Positions 48,250 through 56,716 of a DNA stretch of 64,000 bases are shown piece after piece. This DNA comes from Geobacillus vulcani PSS1 (GTDB lineage Bacteria; Bacillota; Bacilli; Bacillales; Anoxybacillaceae): NCBI RefSeq assembly GCF_000733845.1, contig NZ_JPOI01000001.1, positions 62,001-126,000 of the forward strand. The letters run 5' to 3'. The position numbers and the translations under genes are program-made. The number at the start of each line of letters is the position of its first letter. The first letter of the stretch is position 1. The notes beneath the pieces were generated by a model, which was not told where the DNA came from, ran no database searches, and worked only from the letters and a program-made list of their open reading frames with translations.

Positions 48250-48487
48250 GATTCACATCCACCGCTTGCGGCAGAACGTTCCATTGCCCTTTTTAACGTA
48301 ATTTCCGAAAGAAGTCTCCCCCTCAAGGAGCGTGAAGGGCGACAGCCCAGTGAGCAGGTGGGAGAGGTAGGATGAACTCTCGGAACGAGAGGGATCGCTC
48401 GGTCCATTTCCTGTCACTAGACGGGATTACCCGAGAAGCCCCCACTTCAAGCGACCCATAAGGGCGATAAGTGGTGGGTAGTTCACA
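48250..48487 (+). mobile_element. structured IS200/IS605-like non-coding element in the symporter leader
   Basis: About 240 bases without a protein frame, rich in hairpins. Two similar units occur in tandem: GAAGTCTCCCCCTC...AGGTGGGAGAGG (48312-48367) and GAAGCCCCCACTTC...AAGTGGTGGGTAGTTCAC (48436-48485). CTCTCGGAACGAGAG lies between them, and GATTCAC occurs at the left edge (48250-48256). The right edge looks like the terminal hairpin of IS605-family elements whose transcripts serve as guide-RNA scaffolds. No tnpA, tnpB or iscB frame is present, so it would be a non-autonomous relic. It lies downstream of the operon promoter and is probably transcribed. Confidence 0.45.
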
Positions 48488-48518
48488 AACGCTTTAACAC
48501 AAACAAGGAGGGATCACG

Positions 48519-48860
48519 ATGGCAGTAAAAAAGGAATCATTAGCCGGTGAAGGGGGCATCAACTATGAAGCCATCGCCCAATCCGCTTCGTTTCGCGAAC
48601 TCATTCAGGCAAAGAAGCGGTTTATCATCCCGGCAACCATCTTCTTCTTCGTCTTTTACTTCGCCCTTCCGGTATTAACGTCGTACTCGAAAGCGCTCAA
48701 TGCGCCGGCGATCGGACCGGTCAGCTGGGCTTGGCTGTTTGCCTTTGCGCAATTTGTCATGACATGGGCCTTATGCATTCTTTATTCGAAACGCGCAGCA
48801 CAATTTGATGACATCGTCGAGCAAGTGAAGCAAGAAGCAAAGGAAGGAGGAAACGCCTAA
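48519..48860 (+). CDS. DUF485 membrane protein (YwcB/YjcH-like)
   Basis: A 113-residue protein with two membrane segments (PATIFFFVFYFALPVLTSYS and AWLFAFAQFVMTWALCILYS). DUF485 proteins are nearly always encoded before ActP-type symporters and are thought to assist them. AAGGAGG precedes the ATG. Its last base pair overlaps the start of the symporter gene (ATG at 48860), so the two are coupled. Confidence 0.88.
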   Translation: MAVKKESLAGEGGINYEAIAQSASFRELIQAKKRFIIPATIFFFVFYFALPVLTSYSKALNAPAIGPVSWAWLFAFAQFVMTWALCILYSKRAAQFDDIVEQVKQEAKEGGNA

Positions 48861-50395
48861 TGCACGGGCTGGCCTTTTTCCTCTTTCTTGTCATCGTCGC
48901 CCTGACGTTGATCATTACGTATTACGCTTCGAAACGGACCAAAACCACCAGCGAGTTTTATACGGCCGACAGCAGTCTTACCGGCTGGCAAAACGGGCTG
49001 GCCATCGCCGGCGACTATATGTCCGCTGCATCCTTCTTGGGCATCGCCGGCATGATCGCGCTGACAGGATTTGACGGCTTCTTTTACAGTATCGGCTTCC
49101 TTGTCGCTTATCTCGTCGTCTTGTACATCGTTGCCGAACCGCTTCGCAACCTCGGCAAGTACACGATGGCCGATATGATCGCCGCCCGTTTTGATGATAA
49201 GAAAGTGCGCGGCGTCGCGGCGTTAAATACGATCGCCATTTCGACCTTCTATATGATCGCCCAGCTTGTCGGCGCCGGCGGCCTGATCAAGCTTCTGTTG
49301 GGCCTAGACTACGTTTATTCTGTCTTGATCGTCGGCGTTTTGATGACGGTGTACGTCGTCTTCGGCGGCATGACGGCAACGAGCTGGGTGCAAATCGTCA
49401 AAGCCGTCTTGTTGATGGTCGGTACGTTTATCATTTCCTTAATGGTCTTTGCCAAATTCGACTTCAGCATCGCCAAAATGTTCCATGAAGTCAAAACCGC
49501 CACACCGCTTGGCGAGGCGTTTTTAAATCCAGGCAATAAATTTAAGGATCCGCTTGACACCCTTTCGCTCAACTTGGCGCTCGTGTTGGGGACGGCCGGG
49601 CTGCCGCATATTTTGATCCGCTTCTTTACGGTCAAAGACGCGCCGACCGCGCGCAAATCGGTCGTTTATGCGACATGGATCATCGGGACTTTCTACGTGT
49701 TGACGATCTTTTTAGGGTTTGGCGCCGCCGCGTTCGTCGGCTATGACAAAATCGTCGCCGCCAACCCGGCCGGCAATATGGCCGCCCCGCTGTTGGCCGA
49801 AGCCCTTGGCGGAGATTTCTTGTTCGCCTTCGTCTCGGCTGTCGCGTTTGCGACCATTTTGGCCGTTGTCGCCGGGCTCGTTCTGTCAGCCGCCTCGGCG
49901 TTTGCCCACGATTTTTACAGCCATATTTTGCGGCGCGGCCAAGCAACGGAAAAAGAACAAATGCTCGCCGCCCGCTGGGCGTCGGTCGGCGTTTCCGTAC
50001 TCTCGATTTTGTTGGCGCTGTTTGCGCAAAAAATGAACGTCGCCTTCCTTGTGTCGCTCGCCTTTGCCGTCGCCGCAAGCGCCAACTTGCCGACGATTGT
50101 ATTCACAATCTTCTGGCGCCGTTTTAACACGACTGGAGCGATTACAGGGATGCTTGTCGGGCTTATCAGCGCCTTGGTGCTCGTCTTCTTCAGCCCGAAC
50201 GTCTGGTCGCCGCAGCCAGGGGCCGCCATTTTCGTCGGCGAACCGCTCTTTAAGCTCGCCAACCCGGGCATCATCTCGATCCCGCTTGGCTTTATCGGCG
50301 CCGTCATCGGCACGCTCGTTTCGTCGAAAAAAGCGGACGAAAAGAAATACACCGAAATTGTCGTCAAAGCGAACACCGGAATCGGACGGGTGTAA
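48860..50395 (+). CDS. sodium/cation-acetate type symporter (ActP/YwcA family)
   Basis: A 511-residue member of the sodium:solute symporter family with about 13 membrane segments. Key stretches are KTTSEFYTADSSLTGWQNGL, AIAGDYMSAASFLGIAG and VSAVAFATILAVVAGLVLSA. It should import acetate or a similar short acid with a cation. The preceding DUF485 gene supports this. A hairpin follows the stop. Note the high GC and lack of its own promoter. Confidence 0.9.
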   Translation: MHGLAFFLFLVIVALTLIITYYASKRTKTTSEFYTADSSLTGWQNGLAIAGDYMSAASFLGIAGMIALTGFDGFFYSIGFLVAYLVVLYIVAEPLRNLGKYTMADMIAARFDDKKVRGVAALNTIAISTFYMIAQLVGAGGLIKLLLGLDYVYSVLIVGVLMTVYVVFGGMTATSWVQIVKAVLLMVGTFIISLMVFAKFDFSIAKMFHEVKTATPLGEAFLNPGNKFKDPLDTLSLNLALVLGTAGLPHILIRFFTVKDAPTARKSVVYATWIIGTFYVLTIFLGFGAAAFVGYDKIVAANPAGNMAAPLLAEALGGDFLFAFVSAVAFATILAVVAGLVLSAASAFAHDFYSHILRRGQATEKEQMLAARWASVGVSVLSILLALFAQKMNVAFLVSLAFAVAASANLPTIVFTIFWRRFNTTGAITGMLVGLISALVLVFFSPNVWSPQPGAAIFVGEPLFKLANPGIISIPLGFIGAVIGTLVSSKKADEKKYTEIVVKANTGIGRV

Positions 50396-50409
50396 CGCCA
50401 CGAACAAAG

Positions 50410-50445
50410 AGCTGGCCCAAAGCGCCAACGCGTTTTGGGCCAGCT
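50410..50445. terminator. strong hairpin after the acetate symporter gene
   Basis: AGCTGGCCCAAA (50410-50421) and TTTGGGCCAGCT (50434-50445) form a perfect 12-bp stem. The following bases are GAAAATG, so the T-run is missing; it may work as a 3' stabiliser or factor-assisted terminator. Confidence 0.5.
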
Positions 50446-50591
50446 GAAAATGAGTGCTATAACAGTTTGTACATATAATATTCGTTGACAAATTCTCCGT
50501 TTCCGCGTCGCTAACGTCAATGGGTCTTATGATCATTTTTCGTTTCCCCTTTATGTAAACTCCTTGAAAGGCGTATTGAATGCCATCCGCT

Positions 50592-51716
50592 TTATGTCGT
50601 CGCCTGATGCAGCACCTTGGAAAACTGCGTATACCGCTCGACTTGGCGGCGGTCGACGTCGTAGCCGATGCCAGGAGCGGTCGGCACGCGAATCAAGCCG
50701 TCATCCACTTCGACTTCCGGAATGATCAAATCCCGCTCCCAATAGTGGGACGACGCGGCGGTGTCGCCAGGAAGGGTAAAGTTTTCCAACGTCGTGATCG
50801 CAATATTGTGGGCGCGCCCGACGCCCGCTTCGAGCATTCCCCCGCACCAAACCGGCACGCCGCGCTCAGCACAAAGATCGTGGATGCGCTTCGCCTCCCC
50901 AAGCCCGCCGACACGCCCAATTTTGATATTGATGATGCGGCAGCTGCCAAGGTCCAGCGCCTTGCGCGCATCGTCATAGGAACGAACGCTTTCATCAAGG
51001 CAAATCGGCGTCTCAAGGAGCGGCTGCAATCGCGCATGATCGATGAGATCATCGGCGGCAAGCGGCTGTTCGATCATCATCAATCCGAATTCATCAAGCG
51101 CTTTCAGTCGATCCGCATCGGCAAGCGTGTACGCCGAATTGGCATCGGCCATGAGCGGCACGTTCGGAAACACGCGCCGCACCTCGCGAATGACATCGAC
51201 ATCCCATCCGGGCTTTATTTTCACCTTGATTCGCCGATATCCTTGCGCCACATACCGTTCAATGACCCGCAGCAAGTCGCCCACCGTCGGCTGAATGCCG
51301 ATGCTGACGCCGACTTCAATCTCCTTTTTCGTCCCCCCGAGAGCTTGATAAAGCGGGACGCCGAGCCGCTTGGCATATAAATCCCACACCGCTCCTTCAA
51401 GCGCCGCTTTCGCCATATGGTTTTGGCGGATGGCGGCAAAGCGCGTGGACAATTCCTCTGGATGATCGATCGGCTCCGCCAGCACAAGCGGGACAAGGAA
51501 GTCCTCGAGCATATGCCAGTTCGTTTTCACCGTTTCCTCGCTGTACCACGGGGCGGCAAACGCGACCGATTCGCCCCAGCCGGAAACGCCGTCGCGATCG
51601 ACCGCTTCCACTAAAAGAAACTCTTTCGTTTGAAACGTGCCGAAGCTCGTTGTAAACGGCGACTTCAACTCCATGTGCAAATGGCGCAATATGACGTACT
51701 CAATGCTGATCGTCAT
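50592..51716 (-). CDS. N-succinylamino acid racemase / o-succinylbenzoate synthase family
   Basis: A 374-residue enolase-superfamily enzyme. The catalytic Lys pair is Lys164 and Lys166 ([12 protein letters not shown]), the metal ligands Asp191 (MADANSAY), Glu216 (MIEQPLA) and Asp241 (CLDES), and the opposing base Lys265 ([11 protein letters not shown]). It is nearly identical in recall to the Geobacillus N-acylamino acid racemase studied for deracemisation. It overlaps the acetyltransferase-like gene by four bases. The context with a GNAT succinyltransferase and an M20 deacylase points to racemisation of N-succinyl amino acids rather than menaquinone synthesis. The ATG at 51716 follows GGGGAAGAGG. 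Confidence 0.92.
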   Translation of the reverse strand: MTISIEYVILRHLHMELKSPFTTSFGTFQTKEFLLVEAVDRDGVSGWGESVAFAAPWYSEETVKTNWHMLEDFLVPLVLAEPIDHPEELSTRFAAIRQNHMAKAALEGAVWDLYAKRLGVPLYQALGGTKKEIEVGVSIGIQPTVGDLLRVIERYVAQGYRRIKVKIKPGWDVDVIREVRRVFPNVPLMADANSAYTLADADRLKALDEFGLMMIEQPLAADDLIDHARLQPLLETPICLDESVRSYDDARKALDLGSCRIINIKIGRVGGLGEAKRIHDLCAERGVPVWCGGMLEAGVGRAHNIAITTLENFTLPGDTAASSHYWERDLIIPEVEVDDGLIRVPTAPGIGYDVDRRQVERYTQFSKVLHQATT

Positions 51717-52552
51717 TCCTCTTCCCCTTTCTGCGGCAGCCATTCGTTTCTCCGCATCCATATGTAATACATCGCCGGCTCCCCGGAACGGCGCCAAGCG
51801 CTGGCGGCAATCCAGCCTTCCGTGAGCAGCCGCTGAAACAGAGCGCGCGTCGTCAGCCGCCACTCAAGCGCCAACGCCAGATCCCGCTCTTTCAACTGCG
51901 GAAAGTCAAGCGGAACCGCAGCCAACAATAACGGCGCCGCTTTTTCATCGACGTCCTTCAGCACCGGCCGCAACAGGCCGTCAGCCTTTTGGTCTGCATC
52001 GAGCACCGCCAGACTTCTGGCCTTGAGAAAATCGGCTGTAGCCAAGCTCCGCTCCCCGGTCGGACGCTCATCAAGCCGCCATTCGACAATGAAGCGGTCG
52101 GACGGCAGTTGACCGTTCAACACGTCATTCATTTCGCCGTAGCAATTCTCCACATAGCCGACGGCTGCCGCCCCCAACTTCGCTAGGTTCAGGTAGCCGT
52201 TGCGGCTTTGCAGCGGATCGTACGTCCAGCGGATGACCCGATAACCACGCCGTCGCGCTTCTTCCGCCTGTTTCATTTTCAAACGATAGCCGAGGCCACG
52301 ATCACGAAACGATTCGGCAATCCCCATCATATGGGAGCAAAGATACACTTCCCCGTTCCGAAACCCAGGAAAGCTGTAGACAAAGCCGACGAGCTTCCCG
52401 TCCGCATACGCCCCGATGATCAAGCCGCCGTTTTTCGCCGCCGTCAGCGTTTGATGGAGCGGAATCGGTGCTGTTCCCCAAATCTCCTCCTCAAGCCTGG
52501 CCATCTCTTTCAACTGTTCGATCGTCTCAATGATTTGCAGCGACAGAGGCAC
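51713..52552 (-). CDS. GNAT family acyltransferase, predicted succinyl-CoA:D-amino acid N-succinyltransferase
   Basis: A 279-residue protein with a GNAT core: [60 protein letters not shown] (acyl-CoA loop) and [20 protein letters not shown]. The length and this last motif fit the group that works with N-succinylamino acid racemase. In a published Geobacillus pathway this enzyme succinylates D-amino acids so they can be racemised and hydrolysed to L-amino acids. The GTG at 52552 follows GGGGGAG and overlaps the M20 gene by 26 bases. Confidence 0.82.
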   Translation of the reverse strand: MPLSLQIIETIEQLKEMARLEEEIWGTAPIPLHQTLTAAKNGGLIIGAYADGKLVGFVYSFPGFRNGEVYLCSHMMGIAESFRDRGLGYRLKMKQAEEARRRGYRVIRWTYDPLQSRNGYLNLAKLGAAAVGYVENCYGEMNDVLNGQLPSDRFIVEWRLDERPTGERSLATADFLKARSLAVLDADQKADGLLRPVLKDVDEKAAPLLLAAVPLDFPQLKERDLALALEWRLTTRALFQRLLTEGWIAASAWRRSGEPAMYYIWMRRNEWLPQKGEEE

Positions 52553-53696
52553 GCTCGTTCTCCCCCTGCGGCACAAACATCGCAAACGTATTCATCACAA
52601 CCCGCGCCAAAATTTCCACGCCGGAAAGCAAATCCTCGCGCCGGAATGTCATGTTCGGGTGATGGAGCCCCGGATGCAAGTCGCATCCCAATCCGAGCAT
52701 CGTCGTTTTCAGCTCCGGTTTTTTAAAGGAATAAAAATGGAAATCCTCCCCTCCCGACGTCACGACCGGCGGAACGCACTTTTCCGTCCCCAAAGTCGTG
52801 ATAATCGCCTCCTCCATCAGCCGCACAGCATCTGGATCAGGATTAGCGGCGACGATGCGCGTCCGCTCAATAAGCTCAATATCAGCTCCGTAAATCGCAG
52901 CGACCCCGTTGATCACATGGCGCAGCCCCTCGATGAGCCGCTCCATCGCCTCGTTCGTTTGCGCCCGCAAATCAAGGGCAAATTCCGCGTAGTCCGGGAT
53001 CGTGTTCGCATCTTTTTCACCAGCGTGAAACTTTGTCATCTTGATCGACGCTGGCACTTGTGGGTCGATATGAATTTTGCCGAGCTCTTGGACAATGGCG
53101 CTGCCGACCTCAATGACGTTGACGCCTAAGTGTGGCCGCGCGGCATGCGCCGCTACACCGCGAATTCGACCTTCGATGCATTGCGCCGCCCCGTGAAGGA
53201 TCGCCGGCGCCGCGTATCCGCTTTTGACTTCCTGAACCGGACGTAAATGAACGCCATACAAAAACGCTAAGCCATCGGCCGCTCCCTTTTCCATCATCTT
53301 CAACGCCCCTGTGCCTTTTTCTTCGGCCGGCTGAAACAAAAACCGGAGCGTCCCGGGCGGCTCATAGCCGATGCGGCGAAGCAATTTCGCCACCCCAAGC
53401 ACGACCGTCATGTGAGCGTCATGCCCGCACGCATGGTTCGGCTGCCAAACGCCGTCGACTTCTTGCCAAAGAGCGTCCATGTCGCTGCGCACCCCGACCG
53501 TAAACGGGCCGGCGCCGATTTCTGCCACCACGCCCGGGCAATCGGCAAACGTCCGCACCCGATACCCTTCGCGCTCCAGCTCCTGACGAACAAATTCCGT
53601 CGTCTGCCACTCCTCCCAACTGATTTCTGGATGACGATGAAGGTGATCGAAAATCTCCCATAGCTCCGCTTTCATCTGCTGGACAATTTCTTTCAT
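52527..53696 (-). CDS. M20 family amidohydrolase, predicted N-succinyl-L-amino acid desuccinylase
   Basis: A 389-residue dinuclear metal hydrolase with LHRHPEISWEEWQTTEFV, VRSDMDALWQ, the metal motifs HACGHDAHM and QPAEEKGTGALKMM, and TSGGEDFHFYS near the end. It is the first gene of the operon with the GNAT and racemase genes. It should release free L-amino acids from the racemised N-acyl products, making the three-step D-to-L conversion one-way. A promoter lies upstream. M20 members acting on N-acetyl-diaminopimelate or auxin conjugates look alike, so specificity comes from context. Confidence 0.87.
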   Translation of the reverse strand: MKEIVQQMKAELWEIFDHLHRHPEISWEEWQTTEFVRQELEREGYRVRTFADCPGVVAEIGAGPFTVGVRSDMDALWQEVDGVWQPNHACGHDAHMTVVLGVAKLLRRIGYEPPGTLRFLFQPAEEKGTGALKMMEKGAADGLAFLYGVHLRPVQEVKSGYAAPAILHGAAQCIEGRIRGVAAHAARPHLGVNVIEVGSAIVQELGKIHIDPQVPASIKMTKFHAGEKDANTIPDYAEFALDLRAQTNEAMERLIEGLRHVINGVAAIYGADIELIERTRIVAANPDPDAVRLMEEAIITTLGTEKCVPPVVTSGGEDFHFYSFKKPELKTTMLGLGCDLHPGLHHPNMTFRREDLLSGVEILARVVMNTFAMFVPQGENERASVAANH

Positions 53697-53746
53697 CCCG
53701 CTCTCCCCCGCTGTTTAAAATCAATAGAAAAAACATGGTTATATTC

Positions 53747-53774
53747 ATTATAATATTCAAGCAAACAAATACAA
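53747..53774 (-). promoter_or_regulatory. promoter of the D-amino acid conversion operon
   Basis: TTGTAT (53769-53774) and TATAAT (53747-53752) are 16 bases apart on the minus strand. The leader is about 45 bases and contains GGGGGAGAG before the ATG. Confidence 0.65.
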
Positions 53775-53811
53775 CGATAGGCAAATGATTGGAAAAAACA
53801 ACTACACGCAG

Positions 53812-54237
53812 TTAAGGGCGACGTTTTGCCAGTTGGTTGACGACCTCAGAAAAAATGAGCCCCATCGCAATCGCCCCAGAAATCATGAACGCTTTCGCCG
53901 CTAGTGAAATGGCCGCATTGTAATCGTTCATGACAACATGGCGCATCGCCTCAAACGCTGTTCCGCCCGGCACAAGGGGAATAATGCCGGACACGACAAA
54001 AATAGTCGCCGGCGTTCGATAGCGGCGGGCGAACCCGTTGCTTACAAAAGCGACGAAAAACGCCGCTACAAACGTGGCAGCAACACCGTCCACCCCCGAC
54101 CGGGCGGCGGCCATATACATCGCCCAGCCGCTCATGCCGACAAATCCACTGTGAGGCAGCAATCGTTTCGGAATATTGAAAATGACGCCAAACAGCGATG
54201 ACGCCACAAAGCTAAGCAACAGCTGCACAATCATCAT
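53812..54237 (-). CDS. ThrE-like exporter, small subunit (DUF3815)
   Basis: A 141-residue protein with four membrane segments, matching the C-terminal half of the threonine/serine exporter ThrE (FNIPKRLLPHSGFVGMSGWA, VSGIIPLVPGGTAFEAMRH). It follows the larger subunit by 12 bases. The two halves together resemble one full-length ThrE permease, probably exporting small hydroxy amino acids or related compounds. Confidence 0.82.
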   Translation of the reverse strand: MMIVQLLLSFVASSLFGVIFNIPKRLLPHSGFVGMSGWAMYMAAARSGVDGVAATFVAAFFVAFVSNGFARRYRTPATIFVVSGIIPLVPGGTAFEAMRHVVMNDYNAAISLAAKAFMISGAIAMGLIFSEVVNQLAKRRP

Positions 54238-54249
54238 CAGTACTCCCTG

Positions 54250-54993
54250 CTAACGAATCGATAAAATAAAGGCAATGCCGGTGCCGATCGCAAACGCGGT
54301 TAAAAATGCTTCAGCACCGCGCGACAAACCGGCGATCAAATGGCCGGCCATTAAATCGCGCACCGCATTGGTAATCGCCAGCCCCGGCACGAGCGGCATC
54401 ACCGAGCCAATCATCATGTTTCCTATGTCTCCGACAAATCCGGCCCTTTCCATCAACAACACGATCCCACCGGCGACAAAAGCGGCAAAAAATTCAGCGA
54501 AGAACCGGATTTTCACGAGCCGATGCATCATTTCAAAACACCAAAACGCCATTCCACCGGAAAGAAGGGAAGGGAGAAAATGATTCATGCCGCCTAACAG
54601 CGAGGCAAAACAAGCGCTCGCCGCCGCTGCGGCAGCGGTTTGCTGCCAAAGCGGATAACCGAGTGGCTGTTGCTGAACACGTTCCAGTTCTTTGCGCGCT
54701 CCATCGAGCGACAGTTCGCCGCTGCTGATGCGGCGGGAAATGTGGTTGACAAGCGCCACCTTGGATAAATCGGTCGAACGCTCGGAAATGCGAATAAACC
54801 GTGTTACATTCGTTCCCTCAACGGAAAACATGATGCCCGTTGGGGTCACATAACTGTGAGAGCGGGAGACACCAAACGAAGCGGCAATACGCCCCATCGT
54901 ATCTTCCACCCGGTATGTCTCCCCACCGCTTTCAAGCATCAATTTTCCCGCCAATAAACAAACATCTACAATGTCATCCACCCGCTCCGTCAT
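54250..54993 (-). CDS. ThrE-like exporter, large subunit (DUF1212)
   Basis: A 247-residue protein with a soluble N-terminal part (LAGKLMLESGGETYRVEDTM, SYVTPTGIMFSVEG) and five membrane segments (MERAGFVGDIGNMMIGSVMP, LVPGLAITNAVRDLMAGHLI). This is the N-terminal half of ThrE-type exporters. The ATG at 54993 is ten bases after AAAGGAG; the in-frame ATG at 55026 has no site. A promoter with a long leader lies upstream, and the leader has a terminator-like hairpin. Confidence 0.85.
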   Translation of the reverse strand: MTERVDDIVDVCLLAGKLMLESGGETYRVEDTMGRIAASFGVSRSHSYVTPTGIMFSVEGTNVTRFIRISERSTDLSKVALVNHISRRISSGELSLDGARKELERVQQQPLGYPLWQQTAAAAAASACFASLLGGMNHFLPSLLSGGMAFWCFEMMHRLVKIRFFAEFFAAFVAGGIVLLMERAGFVGDIGNMMIGSVMPLVPGLAITNAVRDLMAGHLIAGLSRGAEAFLTAFAIGTGIAFILSIR

Positions 54994-55071
54994 GACCGGT
55001 TTGCTCCTTTCGTTTCTGCTCGGCATGGCATTGGCCGGTGCTTCCTGATCACGTTAAGCCCCACTAGGCGC

Positions 55072-55113
55072 TCATCGCAAAAACAAACTCCCACCAAACG
55101 GATTGGCAGGAGT
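55072..55113 (-). terminator. terminator-like hairpin in the leader of the ThrE-like genes
   Basis: On the minus strand ACTCCTGCCAA (55103-55113) pairs with TTTGGTGGGAGT (55087-55098) with two G-U pairs, followed by TTTGTTTTTG. It lies about 30 bases after the predicted start site and 80 bases before the start codon, so it could act as an attenuator. Confidence 0.5.
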
Positions 55114-55147
55114 CGCCTTGGATATCGTCGTTACCAAACTTGTTTCC

Positions 55148-55176
55148 ATTATACCAAACAGGCGGCTAACTGCCAA
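55148..55176 (-). promoter_or_regulatory. promoter of the ThrE-like operon
   Basis: TTGGCA (55171-55176), a 17-base spacer and TATAAT (55148-55153) on the minus strand. Confidence 0.75.
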
Positions 55177-55326
55177 ACCGTGAAGGGAATCTCACCATTT
55201 CCCTTTCTTTACTATTTTTCTACTCCTTTCGCCCGATTTTTCGCTCCCACAGTCGAAAAAAGGCTCGCCAACGGCGAAATCGCTATAGCGAAACATCTCA
55301 CATTCGATCAAGCAAAAGGAGGAACA

Positions 55327-56409
55327 ATGATGATGAACAAGCGATTTTCGCTCCCTCGCATACTATCAACAAGCGCACTCGCCGCAGCTGTTGCGCTCGC
55401 TCCTTACGGCCCGGCGGTGTTCGCCAGCACAGGAATCGAGGGGAAAACAGACGGCAGCACGGCAACCGAAGCAGAGGCCGGTGTCAACCACGACGTCCCG
55501 GTTTTGTTGCCAGGCGACTTTTTCTACTTTGTCAAAACCATGATGGAAAAAATCGAACTTGCCCTCACGTTTGACGATGCGGAAAAGGCGAAACGGCTCG
55601 CTGAATTCGCTGAAGAGCGGCTAGCCGAAGCAAAGGCGCTGCTTGAACGCGGAGACGTCGAGCAGGCAAAAGAAGTGCTCGCCAATGCCCTGAAACAACA
55701 AGATCAAGCATGGAATGTGTATGAAAAAACAAAACAAGCGGATGAACCAAGCGAGGAAACTGCAAAACCTGATGCCGAAGCATTGCGCCAACAGCTGGAA
55801 GAAAAATTTTCGCAAAACATCACGGCTTTGCAAGCCGCACTGGAACGGGTGAAAAACCCGCACGCCAAAGAGGTGCTCGCCCGCAACATTGAAAAAGCGA
55901 AACAAAAACTGGAAAATAAAATCGAAAAGCGGCTGGCGAAACAAGCACAACGGAGCGGTGAGGTAGAGGAAACGAACAACAAAACGACAACGCCAACGGA
56001 CGAAACGGAAGAATCGAAAAACGAAAGCGCGCCATCCGCTCCTGAATCAACCGAAACGGAAAAGCCAGCTACTGTATCCGCACCGGTGAAAGACGAGACA
56101 GCGATTCAGCAAAATGAACAAACGAACACCGGCATAAAAGCAGAAACGAAATCGTCCCCCATGCAAGTGATCAATATGGAAACAAAAGAAAATGTTCACC
56201 GGAATGCTGCTGCCAGCGCCAAAGCAAACGGCCAAAAACACCAAGCGGCGACCGCTGTGAACAAACACGAAGAGGCCCATGTCTCGAAACAGGCAGAGGC
56301 CCACATCTCGGTTTCCCATTCACACCAACTGAAGAAGGCGGCCACACCGCAAGTGAAAGCCGACCATCCGGCAGTCCACGGGAAACAGAACAAGCAAGAA
56401 AAGAAATGA
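55327..56409 (+). CDS. secreted DUF5667-domain protein
   Basis: A 360-residue exported protein. The signal peptide (MMMNKRFSLPRILSTSALAA, cleavage likely after AVFAS) is followed by a DUF5667-like domain: VLLPGDFFYFVKTMMEKIEL, then ERLAEAKALLERGDVEQAKE and a long helical stretch to about residue 200. The rest is a low-complexity Thr/Glu/Lys tail with His-containing repeats near the end (KHEEAHVSKQAEAHISVSHS). The protein likely stays near or in the cell wall. AAAGGAGG precedes the triple ATG; 55327 is used. Function unknown. Confidence 0.75.
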   Translation: MMMNKRFSLPRILSTSALAAAVALAPYGPAVFASTGIEGKTDGSTATEAEAGVNHDVPVLLPGDFFYFVKTMMEKIELALTFDDAEKAKRLAEFAEERLAEAKALLERGDVEQAKEVLANALKQQDQAWNVYEKTKQADEPSEETAKPDAEALRQQLEEKFSQNITALQAALERVKNPHAKEVLARNIEKAKQKLENKIEKRLAKQAQRSGEVEETNNKTTTPTDETEESKNESAPSAPESTETEKPATVSAPVKDETAIQQNEQTNTGIKAETKSSPMQVINMETKENVHRNAAASAKANGQKHQAATAVNKHEEAHVSKQAEAHISVSHSHQLKKAATPQVKADHPAVHGKQNKQEKK

Positions 56410-56478
56410 GTTTCGAATGACACACTCCCGCCACCTGCGTACACGCGGAAATGGAGATTCTTCCCGGTTTCAGATAAG

Positions 56479-56518
56479 AACGGCTGTTTCCAACGCGCGT
56501 TGGAAGCAGCCGTTTTCG
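56479..56518. terminator. near-perfect 36-base palindromic terminator
   Basis: AACGGCTG-T-TTCCAACG is followed by its near-complete inverted repeat to 56514, then TTTTCG. It ends the DUF5667 gene. The rest of the 56410-56716 gap contains GC-rich sequence with no gene I can support. Confidence 0.7.
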
Positions 56519-56716
56519 CCATGCATAGCTCCCCTCTTCGTCGGACTTCTCCTTCACACTCACGCCGGGTGATGACGGTTCTCCCGCTCCGAGATGATTT
56601 TCGAGATACGGGGAACGATCGGAAACACAACATAGAAGACAAAATCGAGCATGGCTACCCGTTTCCCATCGTCTTCCTCCCCTCGCCACCGTTTTCTTTA
56701 TATACGTCTCAACCGT

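Noticed and set aside
56410..56716. Possible TnpB or transposon remains after the DUF5667 gene
   Set aside because: Apart from the terminator palindrome I could not align any transposase motif or end sequence.
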